A model generated the notes under the pieces. The model searched no databases. It was not told the DNA's origin and saw only the letters and a program-made list of their open reading frames with translations. A stretch of 63,780 nucleotides of DNA. It comes from Paucidesulfovibrio gracilis DSM 16080 (GTDB lineage: Bacteria > Desulfobacterota > Desulfovibrionia > Desulfovibrionales > Desulfovibrionaceae). Positions 44,465-54,229 of this stretch are shown here, one piece after another. Location of the stretch: NCBI RefSeq assembly GCF_900167125.1, contig NZ_FUYC01000013.1:1-63780 (forward strand), in the 5' to 3' direction. Position numbers and translations under genes: made by a program. The first letter of the stretch is position 1. Every line of letters starts with the position of its first letter.

Positions 44465-44965
44465 CTATTGGAGAATATAAACGGAAAAATACACCTGCAA
44501 TACCTTGCCTTCCCCAATGATCTGATTGATACGATCCACGATTTCCTGCTGCAATTGCAACTGGTTCTTAGGGCCGAGCATCTCCTGGGGCTTTTTGCTG
44601 CCCAGGAGGATCAAAAGCATGTTTTTGATTTTGATCTGGGAGGAGTCGAATTCCGAAACAGCCTTTTCGTTGATCAGCTCCACTTCCAGCCCGAGCTTCA
44701 CATACCGTTTGCCCAGGGGATCGTTGAGGTTGGCGACAAATGGCTCCACAGAGGCCATTTCGCCCTTGAATCCGGGCGCGTCTGCCAGGGGCTGTTCCTC
44801 GACCTGCTCCTCGGTGGCGTCTCCGCCCATGCCGACCATATCCATGATCGTATCCTTGAAAAAGAACGCGGCGGCGCCGATGCCGAGCAGGAGAACAAGG
44901 ATGATGATCCACTTCAGAAGGCCTTTTTTCTTTTTCGGCTCTTCCTGTGTGATTTCGTCCGCCAC
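44465..44965 (-). CDS. fliL: Flagellar basal body-associated protein FliL
   Basis: GTG 44965 has GAGGTG five bases upstream. The 166-residue protein has a short cytosolic start with KKKKG, one membrane helix (about 16-37) and a periplasmic FliL domain with VANLNDPLGKRYVKLGLEVEL and a typical ending VYFSVYILQ. FliL surrounds and supports stator units. It lies between fliN and the second motB gene. Confidence 0.94.
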   Translation of the reverse strand: MADEITQEEPKKKKGLLKWIIILVLLLGIGAAAFFFKDTIMDMVGMGGDATEEQVEEQPLADAPGFKGEMASVEPFVANLNDPLGKRYVKLGLEVELINEKAVSEFDSSQIKIKNMLLILLGSKKPQEMLGPKNQLQLQQEIVDRINQIIGEGKVLQVYFSVYILQ

Positions 44966-45072
44966 GAAGCACCTCGTTTAGATAGTCGGTTGATAGCTCA
45001 TACAATGATACAACGAACCAGTCGGATTATCCAGGGCTAACAGATTGCGGCCCGGGAGCCAACACCCCGAAG

Positions 45073-45801
45073 TCAGGAATAACTGCCAATGGCCCGTGTG
45101 GTGCGGATGAGAATTTCAATACGCCGGTTCATGGCGCGGTCCTCGGGTTCATCTCCGGCGCGCAGGGGCTTGGTATCCCCGTAGGCAGCCAGGGAAAAAC
45201 GCTCGTCCGGCAGGCCGGAACGGACAAAATACGCCAGCACGGCTTCAGCCCGGGCCGCGGAAAGCGCAAAGCCCTCGGTCCCCTCTGCCTCCACCCCGTC
45301 GGTATGCCCGGAAATAAAAACAGGTTCATTGGCATATCCGAGCAGCGGAATGATCTGGTCGAGCAATTGCCGGGCTGTATCGTCCAGCTCGGATCCGCCT
45401 TCGGGGAAAAGCAGTTTGTCGGTCATGACCAGGGCCAGACCGTCCTGTCGCTCAAGCACACGCAGGTTTTCATTCAGGGTGGAGCGGGAAACATCGGGCG
45501 GAAGATCCTGATCCGGATAAAGCAAATCCTTGATGCGACGCGGCTTATCCACTGCCTCGGATGGTTCCTCGATCAATTCCAGCACAGCTTCCAGGGCAAT
45601 GGAGATGCGGCCCGCCCCCTTGAAGTTCAATTCGCCCGCATCCTGAGGCTGCACAGTGACTCGGGTGATGAAGCTCTGGTCCATGGAGGACATGGTCAGC
45701 AGCAGGACGAAAAACGTGAGCAACAGGGTCACCAGATCGGAAAACGTGACCAACCAGAGCGCCAGAGGGGGACAGGCTTTTTTCTTCTTGCGAGGACTCA
45801 T
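45073..45801 (-). CDS. motB: MotB-type stator protein, canonical copy
   Basis: The 242-residue protein has the plug/TM segment LVTFSDLVTLLLTFFVLLL with the ion-carrying Asp in FSD, and a C-terminal OmpA-like peptidoglycan domain (about 115-240) with GHTDGVEAEG, FALSAARAEAVLAY, AYGDTKPL and MNRRIEILI. The D of GHTD and the R of SAARA match the diaminopimelate-binding pair of OmpA domains. ATG 45801 overlaps the stop of the upstream paralogue by four bases. Confidence 0.93.
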   Translation of the reverse strand: MSPRKKKKACPPLALWLVTFSDLVTLLLTFFVLLLTMSSMDQSFITRVTVQPQDAGELNFKGAGRISIALEAVLELIEEPSEAVDKPRRIKDLLYPDQDLPPDVSRSTLNENLRVLERQDGLALVMTDKLLFPEGGSELDDTARQLLDQIIPLLGYANEPVFISGHTDGVEAEGTEGFALSAARAEAVLAYFVRSGLPDERFSLAAYGDTKPLRAGDEPEDRAMNRRIEILIRTTRAIGSYS

Positions 45802-46655
45802 GGCGCCTCCACAGGGGGCGGCACGGTCTCCTCCTCCAGAGGGTCAGGCAGGGAAAACTCGAATCCGTCCACGTCATACGTGTCGGGACGCACTTCGGGC
45901 TGGGCCTCCTGAATCGCCTGCTCCACCTGCATGGGCCGCTCCGGAGCGCTGCGCCGGTCCAGCACAAGGTCCACACGACGGTTCCAGGAACGCATATCCG
46001 GGTCGTTGCTATTGTAGAGCGGACGGAACCGGCCAAACGCCTCCAACCGGAGCATTTGCGAATCCATGCCCTGCTCCAGCAGGTAGGAATACACGGAAAG
46101 GGCGCGGTTCAGGGAAATGCGCCAGGAAAGATCGGGTATCTGTTTGCTGTCCTGTGGGCGGTACTCCACGCCCAATTCCTCACGCAGATTGCCGCTGTGC
46201 CCGGCAATAAGCAGCGGATACTCCAGGTCCAAGAGCACAGGCAGCATGCTGTCAAGCAGCGCCCGCCCCTGATTGGAAAGACCGGTTTGTCCGGGATTAA
46301 ACAACAGTTCGGCATTGATGGTCAAAATCTGCACGAACCGGTCAGACTGGAAATTGAGATCCTGTTCAATGTCCTCCCAGAGCATGGGCTTGAGCGCGGC
46401 CAGATCCTCTTCATCCTCAAAGACGCCTGGCTCCACGGTCTGCTTGGTCCGCTGGGTGGTCATAACATCGCTGCTCTGCCCCCAGCCGAACGCGCCCACA
46501 ATGGACCCGAGCACCACGAGCTTGCGGCGTTCGTCGATCTTGGACATGGAGACCAACAGCACGAAAAAGGTCAGCATCAGGGTCATCACGTCGGAGAACG
46601 TGATCATCCATGGCGCCATTTCCTCGCAGATCTGTTTTTTTTCGCGCTTGGCCAT
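45798..46655 (-). CDS. MotB-type stator protein, diverged paralogue
   Basis: The 285-residue protein has the same TM segment with the ion-carrying Asp (WMITFSDVMTLMLTFFVLLV) and an OmpA-like domain, but the binding motif reads AGHSGN instead of GHTD, followed by an extra loop of about 25 residues before SLNRALSVYSY. The Arg is kept, the Asp is lost, so peptidoglycan binding may be altered. A Pro/Glu-rich tail of about 50 residues follows. It lies 19 bp after motA and overlaps the canonical motB, so both could assemble in the same stator. Confidence 0.9.
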   Translation of the reverse strand: MAKREKKQICEEMAPWMITFSDVMTLMLTFFVLLVSMSKIDERRKLVVLGSIVGAFGWGQSSDVMTTQRTKQTVEPGVFEDEEDLAALKPMLWEDIEQDLNFQSDRFVQILTINAELLFNPGQTGLSNQGRALLDSMLPVLLDLEYPLLIAGHSGNLREELGVEYRPQDSKQIPDLSWRISLNRALSVYSYLLEQGMDSQMLRLEAFGRFRPLYNSNDPDMRSWNRRVDLVLDRRSAPERPMQVEQAIQEAQPEVRPDTYDVDGFEFSLPDPLEEETVPPPVEAP

Positions 46656-46674
46656 GTCCGCTCCGGTGCGGCGA

Positions 46675-47436
46675 TCACTCGCCCTGCTTGCGGTCCTTGG
46701 GTGCCAGGTAGCTGTTCAGCTTTTCTTCGATAATCCGGGGGTTCTCCCCTTTGCAGATGGAAAGGATGCCCTCAAGGACCATCTCGCGGATGAGCTGTTC
46801 CTGCTTGTGCCGGACCTTGAGCTTGCCGGAAATGGGGTTGAACACGAGGTTGGACAAAATCGCGCCGTACAGCGTGGTCAGGAGGGCCACGGCCATGGCC
46901 GGGCCGATGGTGGACGGGTCGGACATGGTCTGCAGCATCTGCACCAGACCGATGACCGTACCGATCATGCCCATGGCCGGAGCCAGGGTCCCCATGACCG
47001 CCACCACATCCGCGCCGGACTGGTGCCGCTCATCCAGGTAGGAAAGTTCAGTCTCCATGATTTCCTGAATGGTCTCGGGATCCAGACCATCCACTGTAAG
47101 CTGGAGTCCTTTGCGGAGAAACTCGTCGTCCACTTCCTTGACCACTGGTTCCAGGGAGAGGATGCCCTCACGACGGGCGCGGTTGGAAAAATCCAAAAAC
47201 TGGGCAATGACCTCGGCCGGAGGCTGGATGGAGGTGAAAAAGGCGTTTTTGATCACGCCCACCACGCCCACCACATAACTCATGGGGTAGTTTACCAGCG
47301 AAGCGCCGATGGTGCCGCCGATGACGATAAGAAACGACGGCACGGAGATGAAGATCGTAAGGCTGGATCCGGTTAAAATAGCCGAAACCACAAGCCCGAA
47401 GGAAAGCACAATGCCTATTACGCTTGCCAGATCCAT
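46675..47436 (-). CDS. motA: MotA/PomA-type stator protein
   Basis: The 253-residue protein has four membrane helices (about 5-25, 32-52, 148-170, 180-203) with a large cytosolic loop between the second and third. Family features include the conserved Pro in LAPAMGMIGTVIGLVQML and the loop residues RREGILSLE that contact FliG. The sequence style resembles PomA and other sodium-type stators, but ion type cannot be proved. The gene starts the motA-motB-motB-fliL-fliN-fliO-fliP-fliQ block. Confidence 0.94.
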   Translation of the reverse strand: MDLASVIGIVLSFGLVVSAILTGSSLTIFISVPSFLIVIGGTIGASLVNYPMSYVVGVVGVIKNAFFTSIQPPAEVIAQFLDFSNRARREGILSLEPVVKEVDDEFLRKGLQLTVDGLDPETIQEIMETELSYLDERHQSGADVVAVMGTLAPAMGMIGTVIGLVQMLQTMSDPSTIGPAMAVALLTTLYGAILSNLVFNPISGKLKVRHKQEQLIREMVLEGILSICKGENPRIIEEKLNSYLAPKDRKQGE

Positions 47437-47502
47437 AGCTGTTCCGTTCGCTAGTGTTGTATCCGTCTACGATGCATCACACGGGCCGCAGCCCCACAGC
47501 AC

Positions 47503-48231
47503 TCACAGACGCGGCCCAAAGATCCGCGTACCGATGCGTACCAGGGTCGCGCCTTCCTCCACGGCCTGAACAAAGTCCCCGGTCATGCCCATGGAAAGCT
47601 CGGGCAGGGACACGCCGAAACGCTGCTCCAGCCCGTCGCGCAAGCTGCGCAACCGCGCAAACACGGGACGCACGGCTTCGGGATCGTCCCCGGCAAAGGG
47701 CATGGTCATCAGCCCGCAAAGCCGAAGATGCTCCAATCCCAAGACCTCTTCAACCAAGGCGTCCAGAGCGTCCGGCTCCACGCCGCACTTCTGCTCCTCG
47801 CCGCATAAGCTGACCTGCAGCAACATGGACTGCGTACAGCCCAAGGACTGCGATTTATTATGCAATACACGGGCCAATTTCAAAGAATCCACACTGTGGA
47901 TCAACTCGAACCGCCCGGCCACGAATTTGGCCTTATTGCTCTGGAGTCCGCCGATAAAATGCCAATGCACAGGAAGATTCTGCAATTCCTCCTGCTTGGA
48001 GGCGACCTCCTGAACGTAGTTTTCCCCAAAGTCCACCTGCCCGGCGCGGGCAAGGGCCGCGATATCCGAAGCGGGATGCCGCTTGGAAACCGCCACAAGC
48101 CGCACCTCGGCAGGGTCGCGCCCGGCATTGCGGGCGGCAAGGGCAATATCTTCCCGCACGGCCCGCCAGTTCGCAGCGAGCCGTTCGGCTCGGGAATCCA
48201 CCGCCTCGTTCGTTTCGTCCGACTCGATCAT
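47503..48231 (-). CDS. Pyridoxal phosphate homeostasis protein (YggS family)
   Basis: The 242-residue protein has the single TIM-barrel domain of this family, with the PLP Lys in [52 protein letters not shown] (read in parts) and GTRIFG. It carries PLP in the cytosol and helps balance B6 vitamers and amino acids. It lies about 65 bp upstream of motA, in the same orientation. Confidence 0.95.
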   Translation of the reverse strand: MIESDETNEAVDSRAERLAANWRAVREDIALAARNAGRDPAEVRLVAVSKRHPASDIAALARAGQVDFGENYVQEVASKQEELQNLPVHWHFIGGLQSNKAKFVAGRFELIHSVDSLKLARVLHNKSQSLGCTQSMLLQVSLCGEEQKCGVEPDALDALVEEVLGLEHLRLCGLMTMPFAGDDPEAVRPVFARLRSLRDGLEQRFGVSLPELSMGMTGDFVQAVEEGATLVRIGTRIFGPRL

Positions 48232-48326
48232 GTCGCCTTATCCAGTGCTTGCGCCGCGGTTAACACATGTATCATCGGCATGCCGCAAAAACGCTTTATT
48301 GAAAAAAGAAAATCAACCGAAAAAAA

Positions 48327-49238
48327 TCACTCGCCAAGCCCCAGGGAACGAAGGAAGCCCGGATGCTCGGTCCAATCTTCCTTGACCTTGACCCACAGCT
48401 CCAGCATGACCTTGCGCTCCAAAAGCTCTTCCAATTCCTCGCGGGCCTGCTGGCCGATGAGCTTAAGGTTTTGCCCGCCCCGGCCGATGATCATGCCCTT
48501 GTGGTTCTTGCGCGAAGCATAGATGGCCGCGGCAATGCGCACGGACGGACCGCTCTCGTCAAACAATTCAATTTCCACGGCCGTGGAATAGGGCAGCTCC
48601 TGACGCAGGGACATGAACAACTTCTCACGGATGATCTCCGAGGCCAAAAAGCGCATAGGCACCGTGGAGATCTGGTCCTCCGGGAACATGGGCGGACCAT
48701 CGGGCAAATGCTCCAAAACGCGGTCCAACAGTTCGTCCAGCCCCTGGGAACGCAACGCGGAAAGGGGCATGACCTCGCACCCCGGGAATTGTTCGGCAAT
48801 GCGCTGCATGAACGGCAACAGCTGCGCCTTGTCCTTGACCTTGTCCACCTTGTTCAAGGCAACGATGACCGGACGTCGGCAACCGCGCACCGGCTCAATG
48901 AGCGGCTCGGCTTCCTTGTCGAACATCTGCGGCTTGGATGCGTACAGCGCGGCATCAAACAGCAGCACCACGGCGTCGCATGATGCGAGGGCGTTCCATG
49001 CCGAGTCCAACAAGAACCGATTCATGCGCCCGCGCAGCCGGTGCACGCCCGGGGTATCCAAAAAAACTACCTGGGCGTCGTCCCGGGTCAGGATACCGCT
49101 GATGCGGTTGCGCGTGGTCTGCGGTTTTGGGGTGACAATGGCCAGCTTCTGCCCGAGATAGGCGTTCATGAGCGTGGACTTGCCCGCGTTGGGCGGACCA
49201 AGAAGCGCCACCATGCCGAATTTGTGTTCCTGGGTCAT
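48327..49238 (-). CDS. era: GTPase Era
   Basis: ATG 49238 has GGAGG five bases upstream. The 303-residue protein has G1 GPPNAGKST, switch-containing [12 protein letters not shown]3 DTPGV, G4 NKVDKV and G5 SALRSQG, then a KH domain with [21 protein letters not shown]. Era binds the 3' end of 16S rRNA during 30S assembly. The length is normal. Confidence 0.97.
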   Translation of the reverse strand: MTQEHKFGMVALLGPPNAGKSTLMNAYLGQKLAIVTPKPQTTRNRISGILTRDDAQVVFLDTPGVHRLRGRMNRFLLDSAWNALASCDAVVLLFDAALYASKPQMFDKEAEPLIEPVRGCRRPVIVALNKVDKVKDKAQLLPFMQRIAEQFPGCEVMPLSALRSQGLDELLDRVLEHLPDGPPMFPEDQISTVPMRFLASEIIREKLFMSLRQELPYSTAVEIELFDESGPSVRIAAAIYASRKNHKGMIIGRGGQNLKLIGQQAREELEELLERKVMLELWVKVKEDWTEHPGFLRSLGLGE

Positions 49239-49713
49239 CCAAGCCTCCAGACGCGGAGACACTCTTGCCCCACGACAATGTATCGAAAAGTTACCAACAC
49301 TATATCCCTATGAAAAACATGGGTTCTACAAAAATCCTTACAACCGATCCTGCACGGGATTCCCAAAGGAACCAAAGGCAACCGCCCCAAACAGTCCGCT
49401 GACTCCCGGACGCGTAAGGCGGAGTATAGCACGGCTTGGACCGAGCCGCCATGCATGGCCAAAAGTAATCAATGGTAAAGATTGATCAATAGTTCCGCAT
49501 GCGGGGTTTCACTCTCACCACGGATGAAAGAGCCTGCAACAGATTTCATTGTCCGGCCAATGCGGGCCATATTCGCGCCCATTGACCTGAATAACCCCAC
49601 GCCCCCGGCCGCGCGCAAGCGCGAGACCGGTAAACGGGGGTCCAGGGGGGGCAGGCCTCCTGGTTGCCGAAGGCATGCCTTTCAGCCCGACAGGGCCAGC
49701 AACCCTGACTCGC
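49239..49713. other. Intergenic region with short copy of the GGGGGTCCAGG repeat
   Basis: No gene was found in this 475-base region between topA and era. It contains, at 49635-49673, a shortened copy of the repeat at the right end of the window. AT-rich bases near 49280-49330 may form the era promoter. Confidence 0.5.
49635..49673 (-). repeat. Dispersed intergenic repeat, short copy
   Basis: GGGGGTCCAGGGGG and CCTGGTTGCCGAAGGC match, in inverted orientation and with one mismatch, the two ends of the repeat at 63716-63780. The central hairpin of the long copy is missing here. Confidence 0.6.
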
Positions 49714-52122
49714 CTAGGATTCTTCCTGCAAGAGCACGTATCCGCATCCTTTTTGCGGACACGCCACATGGTCGCCTTTGGCCTTGGTGCGCTTTTGCAC
49801 CAGCACAGGGTGGCCACATTCGGGACACGGTCCAGGCAGAGGATAATTCCAGAGTGCGTAATCGCATTTGGGGTAGCGTGAACAGGAATAAAAGATCTTT
49901 CCGCTGCGTGAGGAGCGTTCCACGAGTTCGCCGTCGCATCCTTCGTTGGGGCAGGGAACGCCGGTGGAATACGGCGCGGTGTGCTTGCACTTGGGATAGT
50001 TGGAACAGGCAATGAACCGGCTGCCGGTGCGCGCCCGTTTGATGATCAGATCATGTCCGCAATCCGGGCATTTGCCCACGACTTCGGGTTCCTCCTGGGC
50101 CAGGGGTACGATTTTTCCATCGTCATCGCGCTTAAAATTCAGAATATTACGGCAGTCCGGATACCCGGAGCAGCCAAGGAATTCACCGCGCCGACTGCTT
50201 TTGACAACCATGGGCTTGCCGCATTTATCGCAGGTCACGCCCGTGTCTTCATCTTCCAGGGAATCCACGACCTTGATCTCGCCGCGTTCATCACGCACGA
50301 AATTCTTGATGGTCTTACAGTCGGGATAGCCGGAACACCCCAGGAATTCGCCGGTGCGTCCAAACTTGACAACCATGGGCTTGCCGCAATTTTCACATTT
50401 GATGCCCGTATCCATGACCGCCTTGGCCATGCCGGTACGGGCTTTTTCCAGGGTGGGATAAAACCCTCCGGCAAACCCGTTGAGCAGGTCGGTCCAGTTC
50501 TGGTTGCCCAGGGCCACGTCATCAAGCTGGTTTTCCATGTTGGCCGTGAATTCCACGTCCATCAATTCGGTGAAATGCTGGGAAAGCTGATCGCTGACCA
50601 AAAAGCCCAATTCTGTGGGCGCAAAGCGCTTTTCCTCCATACGCACGTAGTCGCGGTCGCGCAGGGTGGAAATGATGCTGGCATAGGTGGACGGACGGCC
50701 AATGCCCTTTTCCTCCAATTCCTTGACGAGCGAGGCTTCGGAGTATCGGGCCGGAGGCTGGGTGAATTTTTGTTCCTTGGTCAGTTCCTGGACTGCAAGT
50801 TCCTCGCCCTGGGCCAATTTGGGCATTTCCACGGCCTGTTCCTGGCCGGTGCGCCCCATGGCCTGAAGGTGGCCGGGGAAAAGGAGCCGCTCGCCTTTGG
50901 CACGCCAGAGGGTGGAGCCGGCCTTGACCGTGACCACGGTATCCTTGAACACGGCCGGGGCCATCTGGGAGGACATGAACCGTTGCCAGATCAGGGTATA
51001 GAGCTTGTATTGCTCATCCGGCAGGAAGGGACGCACGGTTTCCGGGTCCAGGGAGGCGTCAACAGGGCGCACGGCTTCGTGGGCGTCCTGGGCCGAGCCT
51101 TTGGACTTGAAGGCGTTGGGCTTGGCCGGATAGTACTCCTTGCCCCAACGCTGGAGAATAATATCTTTGGCCTGGTCGCGGGCGTCCTTGGCGATGCGCA
51201 CAGAGTCGGTACGCATGTAGGTGATCAGCGCGGTAACGCCCTTGTCGCCCAGTTCCACGCCTTCATAGAGGCGCTGGGCCACGCCCATGGTGCGCCGGGC
51301 CGAGTACCCCAGGCGGCGGTTGGCGTCCTGCTGAAGGGTGGAGGTGATGTACGGCGGCAAAGCGCGCTTTTTGCGTTCTTTCTCCTCGACCTTGTCCACC
51401 AGAAACGGGCTTTGGCGCAGCTGCGCATCCAGTTTTTCAGCCTGCTCAGCATTTCGCACGGGATGGGATTTCACGGCTTTGCCGGAAATCTTCCACAGAT
51501 CGGCCTGGAAGGGAGGCGGATTGGCTCCGGCAAGCCGGGCCTTGAAGAGCCAGTACTCCTCAGGCTTAAAGGCACGGCGGGCCTTTTCGCGTTCCACGAT
51601 GATCTTCAGGGCAACGGACTGCACGCGTCCTGCGGAAATGCCCCGCTTCACGTTCTTCCAAAGAATGGGAGAAATCTTGTAGCCCACGAGCCGGTCCAGA
51701 ATGCGGCGGGCCTGCTGTGAATCAAACAGGTTGCCGTTCAGATCCTTGGGGTGCTCCAGGGCTTCCTTCACGGCCCGGGCCGTGATTTCGTTGAACTGGA
51801 TGCGGCTGACGTTGGGGTTTTGTTTACGGATCAACTCGGCCACGTGCCAGGCAATGGCTTCCCCTTCCCGGTCCGGGTCAGGTGCGAGGAAGACGTGCTT
51901 GGCCTTTTTTGCGGCCTTCTGCAACCGCTTGACCACATCTTCCTTGCCGTTGATGACCTGGTAGCGCGGTGCGAAGCCGTTGTCTTCGTCCACGCCCAAT
52001 TCCTTGGTGGGAAGGTCGCGGACATGGCCCACAGAGGCTTCCACAAGGTAATCCTTGCCCAGAAACTTGCTGATGGTCTTCACCTTGGCGGGAGACTCTA
52101 CGATGATGAGATCCTTTGTCAT
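49714..52122 (-). CDS. topA: DNA topoisomerase I
   Basis: ATG 52122 begins MTKDLIIVESPAKVKTI, the normal start of the TOPRIM domain; the open frame upstream to 52266 is not needed. The 802-residue enzyme relaxes negative supercoils. It has TOPRIM residues in APDPDREGEAIAWHV, the type IA core and the catalytic Tyr in ALITYMRTDS, then five C-terminal Cys4 zinc ribbons (CENC, CDKC, CPDC, CPNEGC and CPEC units; about 600-800), two more than in E. coli. The TPR gene upstream reads in the same direction and overlaps only the rejected extension. Confidence 0.96.
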   Translation of the reverse strand: MTKDLIIVESPAKVKTISKFLGKDYLVEASVGHVRDLPTKELGVDEDNGFAPRYQVINGKEDVVKRLQKAAKKAKHVFLAPDPDREGEAIAWHVAELIRKQNPNVSRIQFNEITARAVKEALEHPKDLNGNLFDSQQARRILDRLVGYKISPILWKNVKRGISAGRVQSVALKIIVEREKARRAFKPEEYWLFKARLAGANPPPFQADLWKISGKAVKSHPVRNAEQAEKLDAQLRQSPFLVDKVEEKERKKRALPPYITSTLQQDANRRLGYSARRTMGVAQRLYEGVELGDKGVTALITYMRTDSVRIAKDARDQAKDIILQRWGKEYYPAKPNAFKSKGSAQDAHEAVRPVDASLDPETVRPFLPDEQYKLYTLIWQRFMSSQMAPAVFKDTVVTVKAGSTLWRAKGERLLFPGHLQAMGRTGQEQAVEMPKLAQGEELAVQELTKEQKFTQPPARYSEASLVKELEEKGIGRPSTYASIISTLRDRDYVRMEEKRFAPTELGFLVSDQLSQHFTELMDVEFTANMENQLDDVALGNQNWTDLLNGFAGGFYPTLEKARTGMAKAVMDTGIKCENCGKPMVVKFGRTGEFLGCSGYPDCKTIKNFVRDERGEIKVVDSLEDEDTGVTCDKCGKPMVVKSSRRGEFLGCSGYPDCRNILNFKRDDDGKIVPLAQEEPEVVGKCPDCGHDLIIKRARTGSRFIACSNYPKCKHTAPYSTGVPCPNEGCDGELVERSSRSGKIFYSCSRYPKCDYALWNYPLPGPCPECGHPVLVQKRTKAKGDHVACPQKGCGYVLLQEES

Positions 52123-52240
52123 GACGGTTCGCCTATACCCATCCCCCGGCCGCATGGCAAGGCCGGGTCCGCAGTGGAACAAAGCGCCCGAAACGGTTCG
52201 GCAAAGGGAACCATCCGTCGGCATTGGAAAAAGAATCACG

Positions 52241-53308
52241 TCACGCCGAGGAATCGTCCTGAACATGATCGGAGGTTTTTTCTAGATCCCCCAGCTCGTC
52301 GCCCAACCGTTCCAGAAGGCGAACCACATACGTTTGCAGCTCCAGGGCCGCCTCGTGCCGGGGGTTCATCTCCAGGCAGAAAGTGAGATTCTGCAGGCAG
52401 CGGTCGGAATCCCCCTGCTCAAAATACGCGCGGGCGATGTTGTAGAACAAATTCTCATCAAGTGGCGCCATGCGCTGGGCGCGTTCATAATACTCCACGG
52501 ACTGTTCGATCAGACCGTTTTTCCGCAATTTGATGCCGAATTCGTTAAAGAGATGCTTATGTTCCTCATTGAAGGAGGCATCGAGCTGCACCAGACGCTG
52601 AAAAATATCGTCGGCCCGGGCCGTGTCGCCCCGATCCAGATACGTCAGCCCCAGCCCGAAGTTGGCCCGGACATTGTCCTCGTCAATGGTCAGCGCCTTG
52701 CCGTACTCGAATTCGGCGCTGTATACCTGCCCTTTTTTCCGGGCCGACTCGGCGCGGCTGATGGTCTGCTCCAACTCACGCATGCGGGGATAGACCTTTT
52801 CCAGATAAAATTCCGGTTCCGTGCTGAAATCACGCAGGAACACGTCCCGCTGGATTTCAGTAATGGTTCCGGAAGGAACCAGCGAAGCGTTGAGGCGTTG
52901 CAGTTGCACGGTGCCATGTGGTCCCTCCGCGGCAAACCAGTAAGACTTGGCAATGCTGCGGCGTTTGGTGGTGCCGGTACCCACGTTCTGGATTTCCTGG
53001 TTGGAAAAAACGCCCTGGATCACGCTCTTTGGATTCGTCTTGAGGGGCAGGGCCGGCTCCTCGCCAGCGGCGGGGCGGTTCGGCTGACCCGAATCGCCTG
53101 CATCGGATGGGGATGCGGGTGCGGCGTGGATGTCGGAACGCTCCTCCAACGCGTCACCAGTCCTGTCCGAGGCGGCGGATGGCGAATCAGCCGTGTGGGA
53201 TGCGGTATTGCCGGACGCCGGATCAGGATTGGCAGAGGAAGGCGGCTCCGACGCAGAGGCGACCCGCGGGGACCGGGAATCAGCAGCGGGATCGAAAGAA
53301 TCTTCCAT
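52241..53308 (-). CDS. Tetratricopeptide-repeat protein
   Basis: ATG 53308 has TGGAGCG upstream. The 355-residue protein begins with a polar low-complexity stretch (about 1-95, Ser/Ala/Pro/Asp), then the segment SVIQGVFSNQEIQNVGTGTTKRRS, then a C-terminal TPR array (about 190-330) with YGKALTIDEDNVRANFGLG, YLDRGDTARADDIFQRLV and YNIARAYFEQGDSDRCLQNL. No signal peptide or membrane helix is seen, so it is probably cytosolic. It likely mediates protein contacts; the partner is unknown. It lies about 120 bp upstream of topA. Confidence 0.85.
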   Translation of the reverse strand: MEDSFDPAADSRSPRVASASEPPSSANPDPASGNTASHTADSPSAASDRTGDALEERSDIHAAPASPSDAGDSGQPNRPAAGEEPALPLKTNPKSVIQGVFSNQEIQNVGTGTTKRRSIAKSYWFAAEGPHGTVQLQRLNASLVPSGTITEIQRDVFLRDFSTEPEFYLEKVYPRMRELEQTISRAESARKKGQVYSAEFEYGKALTIDEDNVRANFGLGLTYLDRGDTARADDIFQRLVQLDASFNEEHKHLFNEFGIKLRKNGLIEQSVEYYERAQRMAPLDENLFYNIARAYFEQGDSDRCLQNLTFCLEMNPRHEAALELQTYVVRLLERLGDELGDLEKTSDHVQDDSSA

Positions 53309-53647
53309 GGGAACGCTCCAGCGGCAAAACGAAAAGGACAAGAACAACAAGCACGTGCAAGACGGTACCCTCGGGCCGTACACAAGGCAACCATATCCTA
53401 TGCTGAATCAACGGGTTGTGAACAGCGATCACAAAAAAATCGGCAAGGAGGCCAAGGTTTTATGTGACAAGCAAGAGCATATCTGATAAGCGCGCATACT
53501 ATTGGGATACACTCCCGACCCGGTCAGTTTTCTTTGCCTGGAGGCCGCTGGTCCCTTTACAAGCAGACCGGGTTTGAGAAAAGGTGAGGCACGGCACGCC
53601 CCGACTCGGCGGAAAGGGCGGCCAACAACACGCGAAAGGAGGATTTC
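53309..53647. other. Divergent promoter region with a CRP/FNR-like inverted repeat
   Basis: This 339-base region separates the TPR/topA genes from the cupin-HTH/ligase genes. It holds an inverted repeat TTGTGA-N7-TCACAA (53416-53434). No gene was found. Confidence 0.55.
53416..53434. promoter_or_regulatory. CRP/FNR-like inverted repeat
   Basis: TTGTGA and TCACAA are perfect arms separated by seven bases; the usual spacing is six. It lies between divergent gene sets and could be bound by a CRP/FNR-family protein such as HcpR. Confidence 0.4.
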
Positions 53648-54217
53648 ATGCAAAACGGGAAAGTCGGGGGCAGAGTCCGCTCCTACCGGGAAAAAGCGGA
53701 ACTGACGCGCGCGGATCTCGCAGAGCGCACCGGACTGGACGAGTCCTTTATCAGGGCCATTGAAGAAGAAGACCTCTACCCCTCGCTGCAACCGCTCGTG
53801 AAGATCGCCCGCGCCCTGGATGTGCGGCTCGGCACCTTCATGGACGACCAAGTCTCACGCGACCCCCTGGTGGTGCGGGCTGCGGAGCGACGCGAGGAAC
53901 TGACCATGCACCACACCGGCGAGGACAAGGCCGCCCTGCGCTTCCATTCGCTGGGACGCGGCAAGTCCGATCGCCATATGGAACCGTTTTTTATTGAAAT
54001 CCTACCCGAATCCGCCGAAAACGTAAAACTATCCTCCCACGAGGGAGAAGAATTCATTGTGGTTGTCTCCGGCCAGGTGGAAATCCGCTACGGCCAGGAA
54101 ACCACCATTCTGACCGAGGGCGACTCCGTCTATTACAACTCCGTGGTGCCGCACCACGTGAGCGCGGCCGGAGGAGAACCCGCCCAAATTTACGCCGTGA
54201 TCTACTTCCCGGAATAG
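53648..54217 (+). CDS. HTH-cupin regulator, first copy
   Basis: ATG 53648 follows AAGGAGG. The 189-residue protein has an N-terminal XRE-type helix-turn-helix (about 5-65, LTRADLAERTGLDESFIRAIE) and a C-terminal cupin barrel (about 110-185) with HEGEEFIVVVSGQVEIRYG and GDSVYYNSVVPHHV, which supplies His/Glu metal or ligand residues. Such proteins often sense a metabolite of the adjacent gene. An acyl-CoA ligase gene follows 12 bp later and is its likely target. Confidence 0.93.
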   Translation: MQNGKVGGRVRSYREKAELTRADLAERTGLDESFIRAIEEEDLYPSLQPLVKIARALDVRLGTFMDDQVSRDPLVVRAAERREELTMHHTGEDKAALRFHSLGRGKSDRHMEPFFIEILPESAENVKLSSHEGEEFIVVVSGQVEIRYGQETTILTEGDSVYYNSVVPHHVSAAGGEPAQIYAVIYFPE

Positions 54218-54229
54218 GAGGACGCGATC

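Noticed and set aside
49981-51720. 579-residue open frame on the plus strand
   Set aside because: It is antisense to topA, whose TOPRIM and zinc motifs are certain.
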